DNA of 64,000 nt, from contig NC_056530.1 of assembly GCF_019175285.1 (NCBI RefSeq), forward strand, positions 9,262,524 to 9,326,523, in the 5' to 3' direction. Made by a program: the position numbers and the translations under genes. Below are positions 54,787 through 64,000 of this stretch, in pieces; the first letter of the stretch is position 1, and every line of letters begins with the position of its first letter. The notes under the pieces were generated by a model, which saw only the letters and a program-made list of their open reading frames with translations, was not told the DNA's origin and made no database searches. Source of the stretch: Sceloporus undulatus. Its lineage: Eukaryota; Chordata; Lepidosauria; Squamata; Phrynosomatidae.

Positions 54787-55061
54787 TAAGTTAGTGAATT
54801 GCAAAAATGCACACTGAGACGCCAGCAAGAGCATCTGATATACGTTGGTACACAATCTGCACCGATTGCATTGTGCAATGATCACTTTGCTGGCTTTGCT
54901 ACATCGTAACCTAACTGTGTCCCTCTCTTGGGTATGAACTTTTCAAAACGGTCAAATTCTAATTTCAGCACATGCAAGACCGCTTAGGGATATTTAACTT
55001 TCATACAGGATTCTGGCCAATATAACTGCCTCCCTGACTATAAATTTACTTTGTTGCTTTT

Positions 55062-55284
55062 TGGAAAGAGAGAACCAAGTAATGGAGGGAGACCATGATA
55101 GCACTTATAACCAAGACACTTCGGGCTGCCCCAGAGTCCTGGCCAATGTAGACAAGGCCTAAGTTTTAGTTGTTTAAAGCTAAAACATAGGCCTTGTCTA
55201 CATTGGCCGGGACCCCTGGGCATCCAAAGTGTCTTGGTTACAATGCTGTCACAATCTCCCTCCATTACATGGTCCTCTCTTTCC
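55062..55284. repeat. Near-perfect 220-base palindrome
   Basis: The left arm ggaaagagagaaccaagtaa mirrors ttacatggtcctctctttcc on the right. Pairing continues through ggagggagaccatgatag, ctggccaatgtagacaaggc and cctaagttttag to a loop centred on ttgtttaaag near 55172. It has the structure of a fold-back transposon; no other copy is recognised in this window. Confidence 0.8.
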
Positions 55285-55572
55285 ACGCTGGTGTAGCTAT
55301 CTGCATGGGCATCCCACTGAACTGATAGGTGTACCCACCACCACCACCACTGTGGACCATTCACTTCTGAGATCAGAACCAGGTACCCAGCGATGAACAC
55401 ATGATATGAATGAGAGCAGTAGACAACGGTGAGCATGTGCAGATAATCACCCCATCTTGGAAATGCTTGGGGTGTCCAGATCTTCCCAGAAGATCTGGAG
55501 TAAAATGTATGTTAACCTGGTTCTGGTGCTGAACATGCTGGATGTCATCCACACTGCTCACACCAGAACAGG

Positions 55573-55970
55573 TTATACTGTATATACGTGACTATAAGTC
55601 AACCTCATGTATAAATTAAGGGTAGGTTTGGGGGCCAACATTATGGATTTTGATATCACCCGTTTATAAGTCGAGGGTAAAACTTAGTGGCATGTGACAA
55701 AGGATCTAAAGGATGAAGCAAAGAAAACAATGCCAAAGGACCTACAAAATTCCAACAGGCACAACTCTTTGTGCTCATACTAAAGACTGGATAGGTGAGA
55801 GAATACACTTCCAGGACAGATTATGCTCTTGCTTTTCACCAGGGAATGGTTCTTTTTTAACATAAGAGTCGAAGTACAGTAGTTATGCTGACCTGTGGAT
55901 AAGTCGACTCAGGTTTTTGGCATCAAGTTTTTGATGAAAATTTGTAGACATATACATGATTATATACAGC
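55573..55970. repeat. TIR element with ctgtatata ends
   Basis: Left actgtatatacgtgactata and right catgattatatacagc are inverted repeats. Inside, cccgtttataagtcgagggt, ataaattaagggtaggtttg and gtggataagtcgactcaggt are typical of a widespread squamate non-autonomous DNA element. No coding. Confidence 0.65.
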
Positions 55971-55999
55971 AGGTTACTTTTTTCATATATTTCAGTAAA

Positions 56000-56245
56000 A
56001 ATTGTCCTAAAATCATGCCTACTTCCCTATCCTTCTTAAAATAAAGCACCCAGAACTGAATGCAGGACTCCAGGTGAGTCCTGACTAGTGCAGAATGAAG
56101 TGGGACTATTGTGACCCTTATCTTGGAAACTACTGTTGTATTAATGCAGGCTATAATATTATTTGCCATCTTTGCTGCAGCATCACATCTTGGGTCATGT
56201 TCGCCTTATGATCAACCACAAAGCCAAGATCCTTTTCACAGGTAA
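56000..56245 (-). mobile_element. CR1 LINE internal fragment
   Basis: A minus-strand frame reads NNIIACINTTVVSKIRVTIV then PLHSALVRTHLESCIQFWVL, the CR1 ORF2 segment just before the C-terminal domain. The 3' end is absent. Confidence 0.65.
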
Positions 56246-56394
56246 GAAGTAGAACAAAGCTGGGCATGAAACGACTTTGTGTTCAAGCTAAGTTCTTATT
56301 TGGAGTTGTCGTTGTTCATTATCTTCATAAATGTAGGGCTATCTGTATTGATCTGACTCCTTACATTCCAGACTGATACATAGCAAGGACCTAG

Positions 56395-56510
56395 GCTACT
56401 GCTACATTGCAGAATTAATGCAGTTTGACTCCACTTTCATGGCTCCATCCTGTGGAATCCTTGTTGTGACAAGGATTGTTGTGACATCAGAAGCCTCAGA
56501 CGGAGAAGGC
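56395..56510. repeat. Family S repeat
   Basis: ctgctacattgcagaattaa, then gcagtttgactccactttc and tggctccatcctgtggaatc. Confidence 0.65.
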
Positions 56511-56971
56511 TAAATATCTGTCTGTACGATGGAGGGCCAAATCCACATTTTGAGTATAGACTGTATTCACAACAGATGACCAGTTCCACATTGAAGTAGC
56601 CCTTTCTGGTATAAAGTGACTCAACTTTTGTTCCAGATTTTGCAGGAAAATCTGAAACACTCTGCAGAGGTGTTAGGCGTCTGTCTACATATGTGTCCCC
56701 ACTGTGTCGCCTGGCACTGCTGCCATGAATAGTTCCCGCTGAGGTCACAGCAAGGTTCCTAGCCATGTGATTGACACTGGGCACCACGTTTCTGATCTCA
56801 GATGGAGCGATTCCTGCCAGCGGCACTGGTTCTGGATGGCACGGTGAGGACACACATGTAGACATCTGTCTAGCATGGCTGCAGAATGTAGAGGTAATGG
56901 GGGGAATCCAGGGCAGCTCTGGCACAAGAATACTCCAGGAGTAGCCCAGAGTATTCTGGTCAGTGTAAACA

Positions 56972-57330
56972 AGCACTATATAATTTATTGCACAGGCTCT
57001 GGAACGGGCCTGTCGTGTTACAAAAGGGAGCGTGATGGGAATGGGAGGTGGCATAGAACGCAGTTTACTGCACAGGAGAATGCCACCGCCACCGCCGGAA
57101 GTTCCCATCACATTCCGGTTGTGTTCCCCAGGAGGCGATTTTCAGGAACTGTTTAGAAGCGTTCCTAAAAATTGCCCCCTTGTGGGCCGCATCCAGAATG
57201 CAATGGGAACTTCTGGCGGCAGTGCCGCCATTCGCCTGTGTGGTAAACTGTGCTCTATGGTGCCTCCCATTCCCATCATGCCCCCTTTTGTAACGTGGCA
57301 GGCCTGTTCCAGGGGCCTGTGTGATAATGC
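56972..57330. repeat. Fold-back element abutting CR1
   Basis: Left ggctctggaacgggcctgtc, then gttacaaaagggagcgtgat and gggaatgggaggtggcatag. The right side mirrors it (ctatggtgcctcccattccc, cccccttttgtaacgtggca, ggcctgttccaggggcc). No coding. It ends where the CR1 copy at 57338 starts. Confidence 0.75.
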
Positions 57331-57337
57331 TCATGTT

Positions 57338-57752
57338 CTGGAAACCATGTCCTGTGAGGAACGACTCAGGGAGCTGGGGATGTTTAGCCTGGAAAAGAGG
57401 AGGTTAAGGGGTGATACGATAGCCCTGTTTAAATACTTGAAGGGATGTCATATTGAGGAGGGAGCAAGCTTGTTTTCTGCTGCTCCAGAGACTAGGACCC
57501 GGAGCAATGGATGCAAGCTCCAGGAAAAGAGATTCCACCTCAACATTAGGAGGACCTCCTCACAGTAAGGGCTGTTCGGCAGTGGAAGACACTCCTTCCT
57601 CGGAGTGTAGTGGAGTCTCCTTCCTTAGAGGTCTTTAGAGAGAGGCTGGATGACCATCTGTCGGGGATGCTTTGATTTAGATTTCCTGCATGGCAGAAAT
57701 GGGGTTGGACTGGATGGACTTTGCGGTCTCTTCCAACTCTATGATTCTATGT
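57338..57752 (+). mobile_element. CR1 LINE fragment, 3' end
   Basis: ctggaaaccatgtcctgtga through [20 protein letters not shown] coding remnant to ccaactctatgattctatg. Confidence 0.88.
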
Positions 57753-57909
57753 TTGTAATACATTTACATGGAATTGGCTGCTACATGTTTTCACCACTGC
57801 CAATGGCTTTAGAGGGCTTTAACTGGACATCAGAAAAATCAATGGAGAAAGAGAGGTGTACCAGCCCCATGCTATGAACAGTTTTAAAGAAGCTTCACAG
57901 ACGAGAAAG

Positions 57910-57935
57910 TTTATTTGTATATGGTTTCATTTATT
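57910..57935 (-). other. Polyadenylation signals of gene F
   Basis: Two minus-strand aataaa motifs (57910-57915 and 57930-57935), about 260-290 bases beyond the stop codon. The second one corresponds to the gene E signal. Confidence 0.6.
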
Positions 57936-58197
57936 TAAGGAGCAATCTGGGGATTTCCATAGCCTGGGGAGAAGAGAATTAGACCCACACCTAATCCATC
58001 ATGCCTCTTTTGCTTCTCAGGACCTCTTGGAATTGGATTTCCAAAGGGAGGAAATGAAATGGAAGAAGAGGCGTTGGTGAACATTAGTAAAGAGGAGAGA
58101 AGGAGGGATGATGGTCAAAGGGACGACAATGGTGCTGAGATAATTCTGGTTGATGGGACTTCCATGTTGTTCCTTGGAGAGCTTAACTCCCAGAGTT

Positions 58198-58467
58198 TCA
58201 GTTGCAACAACCACAACAAGAGGAACTGTTACTTCCGCTGCTGATGTAGTAGATCCGGGGGCAATTGCCACAGGAGGAACCACAGTAAGGGGAACAAGAA
58301 TAACAGCTGGGCTGGGAGACACTGCAAGGGTAGTAACAGGAAGGGGAATAACAGTAAGGGGTACAGCCGGAGTTACAGCCGCAGTTACAGCCGCAAGGTA
58401 TACAGCACACCGTCACTGAATTGCCATTGGAAGATCCGCCACATCCACAGCATCCACCATGACCCAT
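58198..58467 (-). CDS. Gene F: Cys-rich small EDC protein, 89 aa
   Basis: Likely a disulfide-linked protein of the cornified layer and paralogue of gene E. Exon 2 starts at 58488 after ttctcctctcttgtag, and the ATG follows 21 bases later. Twenty-two of 89 residues are Cys. The N-terminus MGHGGCCGCGG leads to SSNGNSVTVCCIPCGC, differing from gene E by three residues. The middle is longer than in E, with spaced Cys, Tyr, Ser and Pro (CYSPSCYYPCSVSQPSCYSC). The end RIYYISSGSNSSSCCGCCN aligns with the end of E. Exon 1 is at 59576-59620; the intron is 1.1 kb. Coding and flanks are all part of the duplicated block. No formal gene name is assigned. Confidence 0.87.
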   Translation of the reverse strand: MGHGGCCGCGGSSNGNSVTVCCIPCGCNCGCNSGCTPYCYSPSCYYPCSVSQPSCYSCSPYCGSSCGNCPRIYYISSGSNSSSCCGCCN

Positions 58468-58914
58468 CTTGGAGAAGGAAGACTGAGGCTACAAGAGAGG
58501 AGAAAGGATTTATTGCTATGCGTTTTATTACTTACACAGTGTATCGAGCAGGGGGCTTGGTGGTTGCTGACATAACTCCAGATTGACGGGACCCTGCACA
58601 AAGTACCTTCTAGCAGGGTGTATCTTCCAACGAACAAGAGTGTGGCCTTCACTCTTCCCGCAATGTCCTGCTGTACTCTAGCTCCAAAGATTCCTCTGGA
58701 ACTGAATTGGCAGTTACAACCAATGAGTCTGCAATGACTGTGATGGTGGTGGGTCTTAACATGTAGTGCAAGATGCCAAGGTCTGAGGCTGAGGTGGGAC
58801 CTCTTGTCCGAATCGTAACATGTCCTTGCGAGGCTCTAACAAAATGTCTACCTGTTCATTTCAAATGTTTTGTCCTTTGTCAGAGTTTCCCAAGGGCAGA
58901 TCACATTCAGAATG

Positions 58915-59090
58915 CAATAAAGCAGTCAGTACCTGCTGGGTAACTTTGGGCAAGCCGCACTTCCTCAGCCTCAGAAGATGGCAATGGCAAACTTCTGCCA
59001 AAGAGACTTGCCAAGAAAACTCTATGATATTTTTGCCTTCGGGTTGCCACAAGTTGGAAACATCTTAAAGGCGCACAACAACAGCAATAA
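58915..59090 (+). mobile_element. tRNA-derived SINE, 3' two thirds, in gene F intron
   Basis: ctgggtaactttgggcaagc, ggcaatggcaaacttctgcc, then ccacaagttggaaacatctt and an acaacaaca tail. Present in F's intron and absent from E's, so it inserted after the duplication or was lost in E. Confidence 0.75.
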
Positions 59091-59575
59091 TGTGAACGCA
59101 CCCGTAGGACAGATCAAGGAACTTGTGGGTCCACATAAAAGCAGACAAATCTTCCTCCCAGAAGGTGCATAGATCTATTTCTGGGTTTGAAAGGGGTTAG
59201 GAAGCAACCACCAAAACATGTCTACTAAGAAGGGACTCTCGCTGAGATCAAATACAGTTTGTCCTAGGGAAGAGGAGTTCACTTGAGTTGGACATTATGC
59301 CACCCACAAGATGTTGTCGGATTGCTCATCTAGCCAGCCACTGGAGCCAATGGGATGAATGCCGATAGTTTCAATCCAACAACATCTAATAGACTGCGCA
59401 ATTTCCACTCTTGGCACTTACAATAACAACTTAAGATGGCCCTTGCTGAAAGGCAAGTAAGACCAGAGGAGACCATAGAGATGGATATTCCCAAGTAAGG
59501 TAAATACAAGTAGAAGAACCTGCCAAGCCATTGGGTCAATCATAACAAGTCTGTTGCATGTTTAGCGTCACTTAC

Positions 59576-59695
59576 CTTTTTCTGTAGTAGGTAGACTAGT
59601 GTGTTTAGGAACCTGAAGGTTGAATGAAGAGGAGTGGAGCGGTGGACCTTTTATACAGCTCCATGAGCTGTTTCCAGAGGAAGTGAAACATCACC
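59576..59695 (-). promoter_or_regulatory. Gene F promoter TATA box and non-coding exon 1
   Basis: Minus strand: cacttcctctggaaacagct, then gtataaaagg at 59647-59656; exon 1 ends agaaaaag|gtaagt at 59576. Exon 1 shares ctagtctacctac with gene D and ttcattcaaccttcaggttc with gene E. Transcription probably starts near 59620. Confidence 0.85.
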
Positions 59696-60470
59696 AGAAA
59701 GGTGGTCATCTCTCCATTAACGGATTGACCATATCCATTTGGACAACATATTATGCTTGTGCACATGGATGCTTGCCTGGGTCATAGATGTCATTAAGAC
59801 ACAACGTCTCAAAATACATGGTTACACCTAATAATAGTGTGATCCACAGCTGTGACCAGAGGGTGCTTTCAGTGTTACGGATATGAGTAGCACTATGTGC
59901 AGAGTGGCTTAGAAGAATGAAATTCACTCAAGGCAATGTCTGTAGCTCCAGAAGGATTTGACGCATCATGTGTCTGTGCAATGTTCACATGAATTCCACT
60001 ACATGCCATTATAACCCCTTTGGCCATTCCTCCTGAATTTGCTTGTTTCCACTGTGGCTGTGAATAGCAATCCTATCCAGGAAAACAAAAGACAACTCCC
60101 CTTTGGCAACTTGTAGGAAAGCATTGTGGTGTAACTCATCTATGTTTAGGAATTTAAATCTTTGCTCATTTTATTCAGACATGAAAAACAAAACGTTTCA
60201 AAACTATTCTCCCCACTGGGCAAAATCATATGGTTTTAAAGGTGCGTAGTCACTCATTCCTGTTTGCATTTCAGGACGTCTGCAAAGGTAGCGATTACCA
60301 GAATGAAACATTTGAAAAGAAAAATCATACTGGGCAAGACTGGAAGATATTTTTCATTTTTAAATTATCCCCCCCCCCCCCCAAATTTTCAGGATTTCTG
60401 TGCTTGTGTAAGTACATTGTGTTTTGCACAAAAGAACTCCGACCAAACTGATTATTAACTTTAACTAGGG
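59696..60470. other. 5' flank of gene F; no other gene seen
   Basis: 59696-60240 is the counterpart of the gene E 5' flank. Beyond that is AT-rich sequence with a C run at about 60367-60382. No gene or clear transposon. Confidence 0.6.
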
Positions 60471-61168
60471 CTGCATCCGCACCGCAGAAATAATGCAGTT
60501 GTCAAACTGGATTCTTTCGGTAGTTTGGATGCAACCTAGAAAGCAACCAAAGAAAGCAAATGCTCAACTACTTCTCACACTTCACCTTATGGATCAAGGC
60601 AGGGAAGAACGACGGATTAAAATACAACAACAGAGCGGACACGTAACACCAGCTTAAAAACGGATCGGTTAAAGTAGCATATAAGCAGAACAGGCATGGG
60701 ACGCAATATTGTGAAATATTGTGCAAAGAAGTGGTGCAAACATTGACGTATAATGCAATTATAATTGACATGCCATGATAAAAATAAGAATGCAAACGAC
60801 ATTTATGAGACCTGACGATTTAGAAACACTTTGGTAACTTGCTCAACGACAGGATTTGTTTCGTGAAACTCTTCAAAGGACGATATGCGTATAAAGAAAA
60901 TTGGAGTCATTGAATACATGATACAGTCATGATACGTCACGGCACCATAATGATGTTGTGAGTGCACCATTGGTGCACTGCAGTGTCACTATGGTGCCGC
61001 AAAAAGAAGCTGCTTTTTGCGGGTCCTTTTTGTGGCGACAGGAAGCTGCGTGGTTTGTCCACTGCAGCTTCCTTGCGCAGCAAAACAAGGCGCTGCCAGA
61101 CCGCCCTTTTTGGGCAGTCTGTACCGGGCCAATGTTAAGGATTATGATCATTATAATCTTATATATAT

Positions 61169-61205
<37 letters not shown>

Positions 61206-61410
61206 GAGAGAGACAGAGACTTAACAGTGTAGAAGGTACTCAGCGTCCTATCCTGGAACAACTCCCCAAACCTGATGGAAACATAAGTAATTTACATTAG
61301 CTAATTACTAAGTATGTTTAACCAAGGGTGTCTCCACACTGAAGAAATAAAGCAGTTTGACATCACTTTAGCTGCTACGGCTCAGTGCTATGGAATTCTT
61401 GGAGTTATAT
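60471..61410. repeat. Family S scraps, family Q element and (AGAT)n
   Basis: Family S at 60471-60540 and 61330-61400. Family Q-like element at about 60925-61135, ending gaccgccctttttgggcagt then ctgtaccgggcc. An (AGAT)n microsatellite lies at 61168-61204. The stretch 60540-60920 shows nothing recognisable. Confidence 0.6.
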
Positions 61411-61629
61411 CTTCTGTAGATTAAACTCATGTTTAACAACCCAAGCATTTTGGGTCCAATATACATTTAAAAACCTAATGTTGGTTTAAAATACCCTTTT
61501 ATGCACCTATGACAATTATTATGGTCAACGACAGTTCAAAAATGTCTGTTTGGTCACTGAGCTATATGAGGAATCATGTAGGCCAGAATCCTCTTGGGAC
61601 AGGGATGGGAAAATTCATGGAAGCTTCTT

Positions 61630-61890
61630 CTTTTTGTTGTTGTTGTTGTTATTGCTGTTGTTGCATGCCTTCAAGTCATCTCTGACTTATGCTGACCCTA
61701 AGGCAACCCTGTCATTTTCTAGGCAGTTTTCTTGGCAGAATCTGTCCAGAGTGGGTTTGCCTATGCTTTCGCCTACAGCCAAGAGAGTGTGGCTTGCCCG
61801 GCGTCACATTCATGGACACCCAAATGAGTCCCTTAAAGATTTGAACCCTGATCTCCCAGTGCCCCAGTTGAATCACTACACCATGGTTTG
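61630..61890 (-). mobile_element. tRNA-derived SINE
   Basis: In reverse: (GTT)n tail region, complement of tgccttcaagtcatctctga, ggcagttttcttggcagaat, down to the tRNA-like head (gaaccctgatctcccagtgc and aatcactacaccatgg). Confidence 0.75.
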
Positions 61891-62119
61891 CACAGGCCAA
61901 TTTCCCCGCAGGCTTCCTATCTTGGGTTTCATCCTGCCTAGGAAGTCCACATATTTCCGTTTCCCTCTATCATCCCTTTCCAAATGATGTTGCATCACTT
62001 TGGGCCACCATTTTGCAAGGGACTAGAGAGAAAAATGGAGGCATCTGTGGCCATTGTGTGCAAGGTTCTGCAGAGTTGCACAGGTGGGATGGGTTCCCCC
62101 CCCCCAAGTTTTCATGTCA
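61891..62119. other. No gene seen
   Basis: Short unassigned interval with a C run at about 62096-62106. Confidence 0.5.
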
Positions 62120-62658
62120 ATGTAGTCTTGTTCAGTCAGGTGTCCCCCATCCTATATCTATGCATTTCGTGTTTCTGCCCTAAGTGCAGTACATTACGGA
62201 GAAACGTAAGGTACTGCACATAGGGCGGAAAAATTAAATACATAGATATAGGATGGGGGACAACTGGCTGAACAAGACTACATGTGAAAGGGATCTGGGA
62301 GTCCAAGTAGACCACAAGTTGAACATCAGTCAACAGTGTGATGCGGCAGCTAAAAAGGCCAATGCGATTTTAGGCTGCATCACTAAAAGTATAGTGTCTA
62401 GATCAAGAGAAGTAATGATGCCACTCTATTCTGCTTTGGTCAGGCCCTCCTGGAATACTGTGTACAGTTCTGGGCACCACAGTTTAAAAAGGACATTGAG
62501 AAACTGAAGCCATGTGTCCAAAGGAGGGCAACTAAAATGGTGAAGGGTCTAGAAAACATGTTTTTTGAGGAAAGACTCAGGGAGCTGGGGATGTTTAGCC
62601 TGGAAAAGAGAAGGTTAAGAGGTGATATGATAGCCTTGTTTAAATATTTGAAGGGATG
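62120..62658 (+). mobile_element. CR1 LINE fragment with a 5' inversion
   Basis: From 62198 on the plus strand reads CR1 ORF2: MGDNWLNKTTCERDLGVQVD, DAAAKKANAILGCITKSIVS, and from 62537 [20 protein letters not shown]. The preceding 62120-62197 is the same region in reverse (cagtcaggtgtcccccatcc mirrors ggatgggggacaactggctg). It is a head-to-head inversion at the truncated 5' end. The copy is interrupted at 62659 and resumes at 63414. Confidence 0.85.
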
Positions 62659-63413
62659 TCAGCTTTGGCTGATACACCAACTGCGTCCCTGTCTGGACCG
62701 AAAGGACCTTGAAACAGTAGTACACGTGCTGGAAACCCCTTGCTTGGATTTCTGTAACGTGCTCTACATGGGGCTACCTTTGTACCAGGTTCAGAAGCTT
62801 CAACTCGTTCAAAATGCTGCAGCCAGATTGGTCACGGGAACTTCAAGCTCCGACCATATAACACCTGTACTGAAATCTCTCCACTGGCTGCCAATTAGGT
62901 TCTGGGCGCAATACAAAGTGTTGGTCATTACCTATAAAGCCCTATATGGCTCGGGCCTCAGTTACTTGAAGGAGCGCCTCTCCCTACATAATCCGCCCCG
63001 CACTCTCAGAACAACAGGGAAATATTTACTCGAATACCCCAGAGTGAGATTGTCAACAACTCACTAGAGAGCCTATACGGCAATAGCTCCAATCTATTGG
63101 AATGCACTCCCAGAAGGGATTAGACTCAGCCCTATATTGGAAGCCTTTAAAAAGGCACTGGAAACCCATCTTTTTCAATTAGCATATCCTTCCAACTCTA
63201 TATAGAGTTATTACACCCCGATAAGACCAGTATGCCGAGCCAAAACTGATAGTGCGACTGTTTGGTATATTGTTTTTAAGATTTTTAATCTGTATGAAAT
63301 CTTTGATATACTGTATTGTATTGTATTGTAATATGTTATAGTTATGATATGTAAACCGCTTTGATCTGGAGGAAAGGTGGTATACAAATAAAAGTTTTAT
63401 TTATTATTATTTA
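62659..63413 (+). mobile_element. L2-type LINE inserted into CR1
   Basis: It encodes the L2 ORF2 C-terminus: [40 protein letters not shown] and [20 protein letters not shown]. The 3' end has gtaaaccgctttgatctgga and gtatacaaataaaag with an ATT-type tail. A stop and a frame change separate it from the following APIYWNALPEG-like segment. CR1 reads on both sides without loss: gaagggatgtca before, tattgaggagggagcaagct after. Confidence 0.88.
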
Positions 63414-63715
63414 TATTGAGGAGGGAGCAAGCTTGTTTTCTGTTGCTCCAGAGACTAGAACGTGAAACAATGGATGCAAACCGCAGGAAAAGAGATTCCA
63501 CCTCAACATTAGGAAGAAGTTCCTGACAGTAAGGGCTGCTCGACATTGAAACAAACTCCCTTGGAGTGTAGTGGAGTCTCCTTCCTTGGAGGTCTTTAAA
63601 CAGAGGCTGGATGGCAATCTGTCGATAATGTTTTGATTGAGAGTTCCTGCATGGCAGAATGGGGTTGGACTGGATGACACTTGGGGTCTCTTCTAACTCT
63701 ATGATTCTATAATTT
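63414..63715 (+). mobile_element. CR1 LINE fragment, continuation after the L2 insert
   Basis: tattgaggagggagcaagct through ggttggactggatgacactt to ctctatgattctataa. Together with 62120-62658 it is one original CR1 copy. Confidence 0.88.
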
Positions 63716-64000
63716 TCTGGACTAAGAAAAATTACCCAAACGTTGTCCTGAAGAACCATAAATCTTGGGGATGGGAGAAATTAAGGTGGACTTTGAAGAT
63801 AGTTGGACACTTCAGGGGCCAAGGAATTCATGGATCGCAAGGAGCCTTTTGGCTGCACTCTGTCCACCCTTTTCTCAGAGCTTTATTTTGCCATCTGGAC
63901 ATGCTCCAGATGCCAGGTTATCACACTACTCTCTTCTGCCCTCTTGTAGAGGTCAAGAGAACTGTAGGATACTGTTACAGCTGCCATTGTGGGTGTCAGG
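63716..64000. other. No gene seen at the window end
   Basis: Unassigned sequence; gatactgttacagctgccat near the end has a weak match at about 16311-16325. Nothing can be called. Confidence 0.5.

Noticed and set aside
56437-57568. Frames of 178 and 224 codons near 56.4-57.6 kb
   Set aside because: They cross a fold-back element and a CR1 copy. The last part of the plus-strand frame is plainly CR1.
1-64000. Corneous beta-proteins (beta-keratins), S100-fused proteins, tRNA or rRNA genes, LTR retroelements, CRISPR arrays
   Set aside because: I found no beta-sheet core typical of corneous beta-proteins, no EF-hand exon, no intact tRNA outside SINE heads, no paired LTRs or retroviral domains, and no spaced direct-repeat array.

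Overview
The window looks like a piece of a squamate reptile (lizard or snake) chromosome that covers part of the epidermal differentiation complex (EDC), the cluster of genes encoding cornified-skin proteins. Two things point there. First, seven small genes share one plan: a TATA box, a short non-coding exon 1 ending in a GTAAG donor, one intron of about 1.1-3.3 kb, and an uninterrupted coding region in exon 2. Most products are very rich in Cys, Gly, Ser, Pro or Gln. Second, the repeats fit a squamate: CR1 3' ends, L2-type LINE ends, an L1 fragment, an RTE/BovB-like fragment, tRNA-derived SINEs, a SPIN-type hAT insertion and many short fold-back DNA elements. The species cannot be told from this sequence, and no RNA gene, LTR element or CRISPR array was recognised.

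Layout. 1-11.5 kb: repeats only (fold-back elements, CR1, SINE, L2). 11.5-15.7 kb: gene A (-), a 246-aa Cys/Gly/Arg-rich protein. 15.7-22.4 kb: repeats. 22.5-24.7 kb: gene B (-), a 300-aa Pro/Gln/Cys protein built on twelve 14-residue repeats. 25-28.8 kb: repeats including an L1 fragment. 28.9-31.9 kb: gene C (+), 95 aa, Cys/Gly/Ser-rich. 32-36.5 kb: repeats. 36.8-39.5 kb: gene G (-), a 217-aa polar protein with no recognised family. 40-44.9 kb: repeats including the BovB-like piece. 45.0-47.0 kb: gene D (+), 70 aa, Cys- and His-rich. 47-51.3 kb: repeats including SPIN. 51.3-53.5 kb and 57.9-59.7 kb: genes E and F (both -), 74 and 89 aa, recent Cys-rich duplicates. 60-64 kb: repeats ending in a CR1 copy interrupted by an L2 copy.

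How the genes relate. C, D, E and F form one family with an N-terminal block (Gly/Cys start, Ser/Asn/Gly stretch, then V/I-C-x-P). D, E and F also share their promoter and exon 1 almost base for base although D lies on the other strand. E and F lie in copies of one block of roughly 2.5-3 kb. A and B share a Ser-Val-Cys-x-Glu-Pro motif. All seven are probably expressed in differentiating keratinocytes and cross-linked into the cornified layer through cysteines (and glutamines in B). This role is inferred from gene structure and composition, not shown by the sequence. The best candidates for something undescribed are the C/D/E/F family with its His-rich member, and the orphan gene G.
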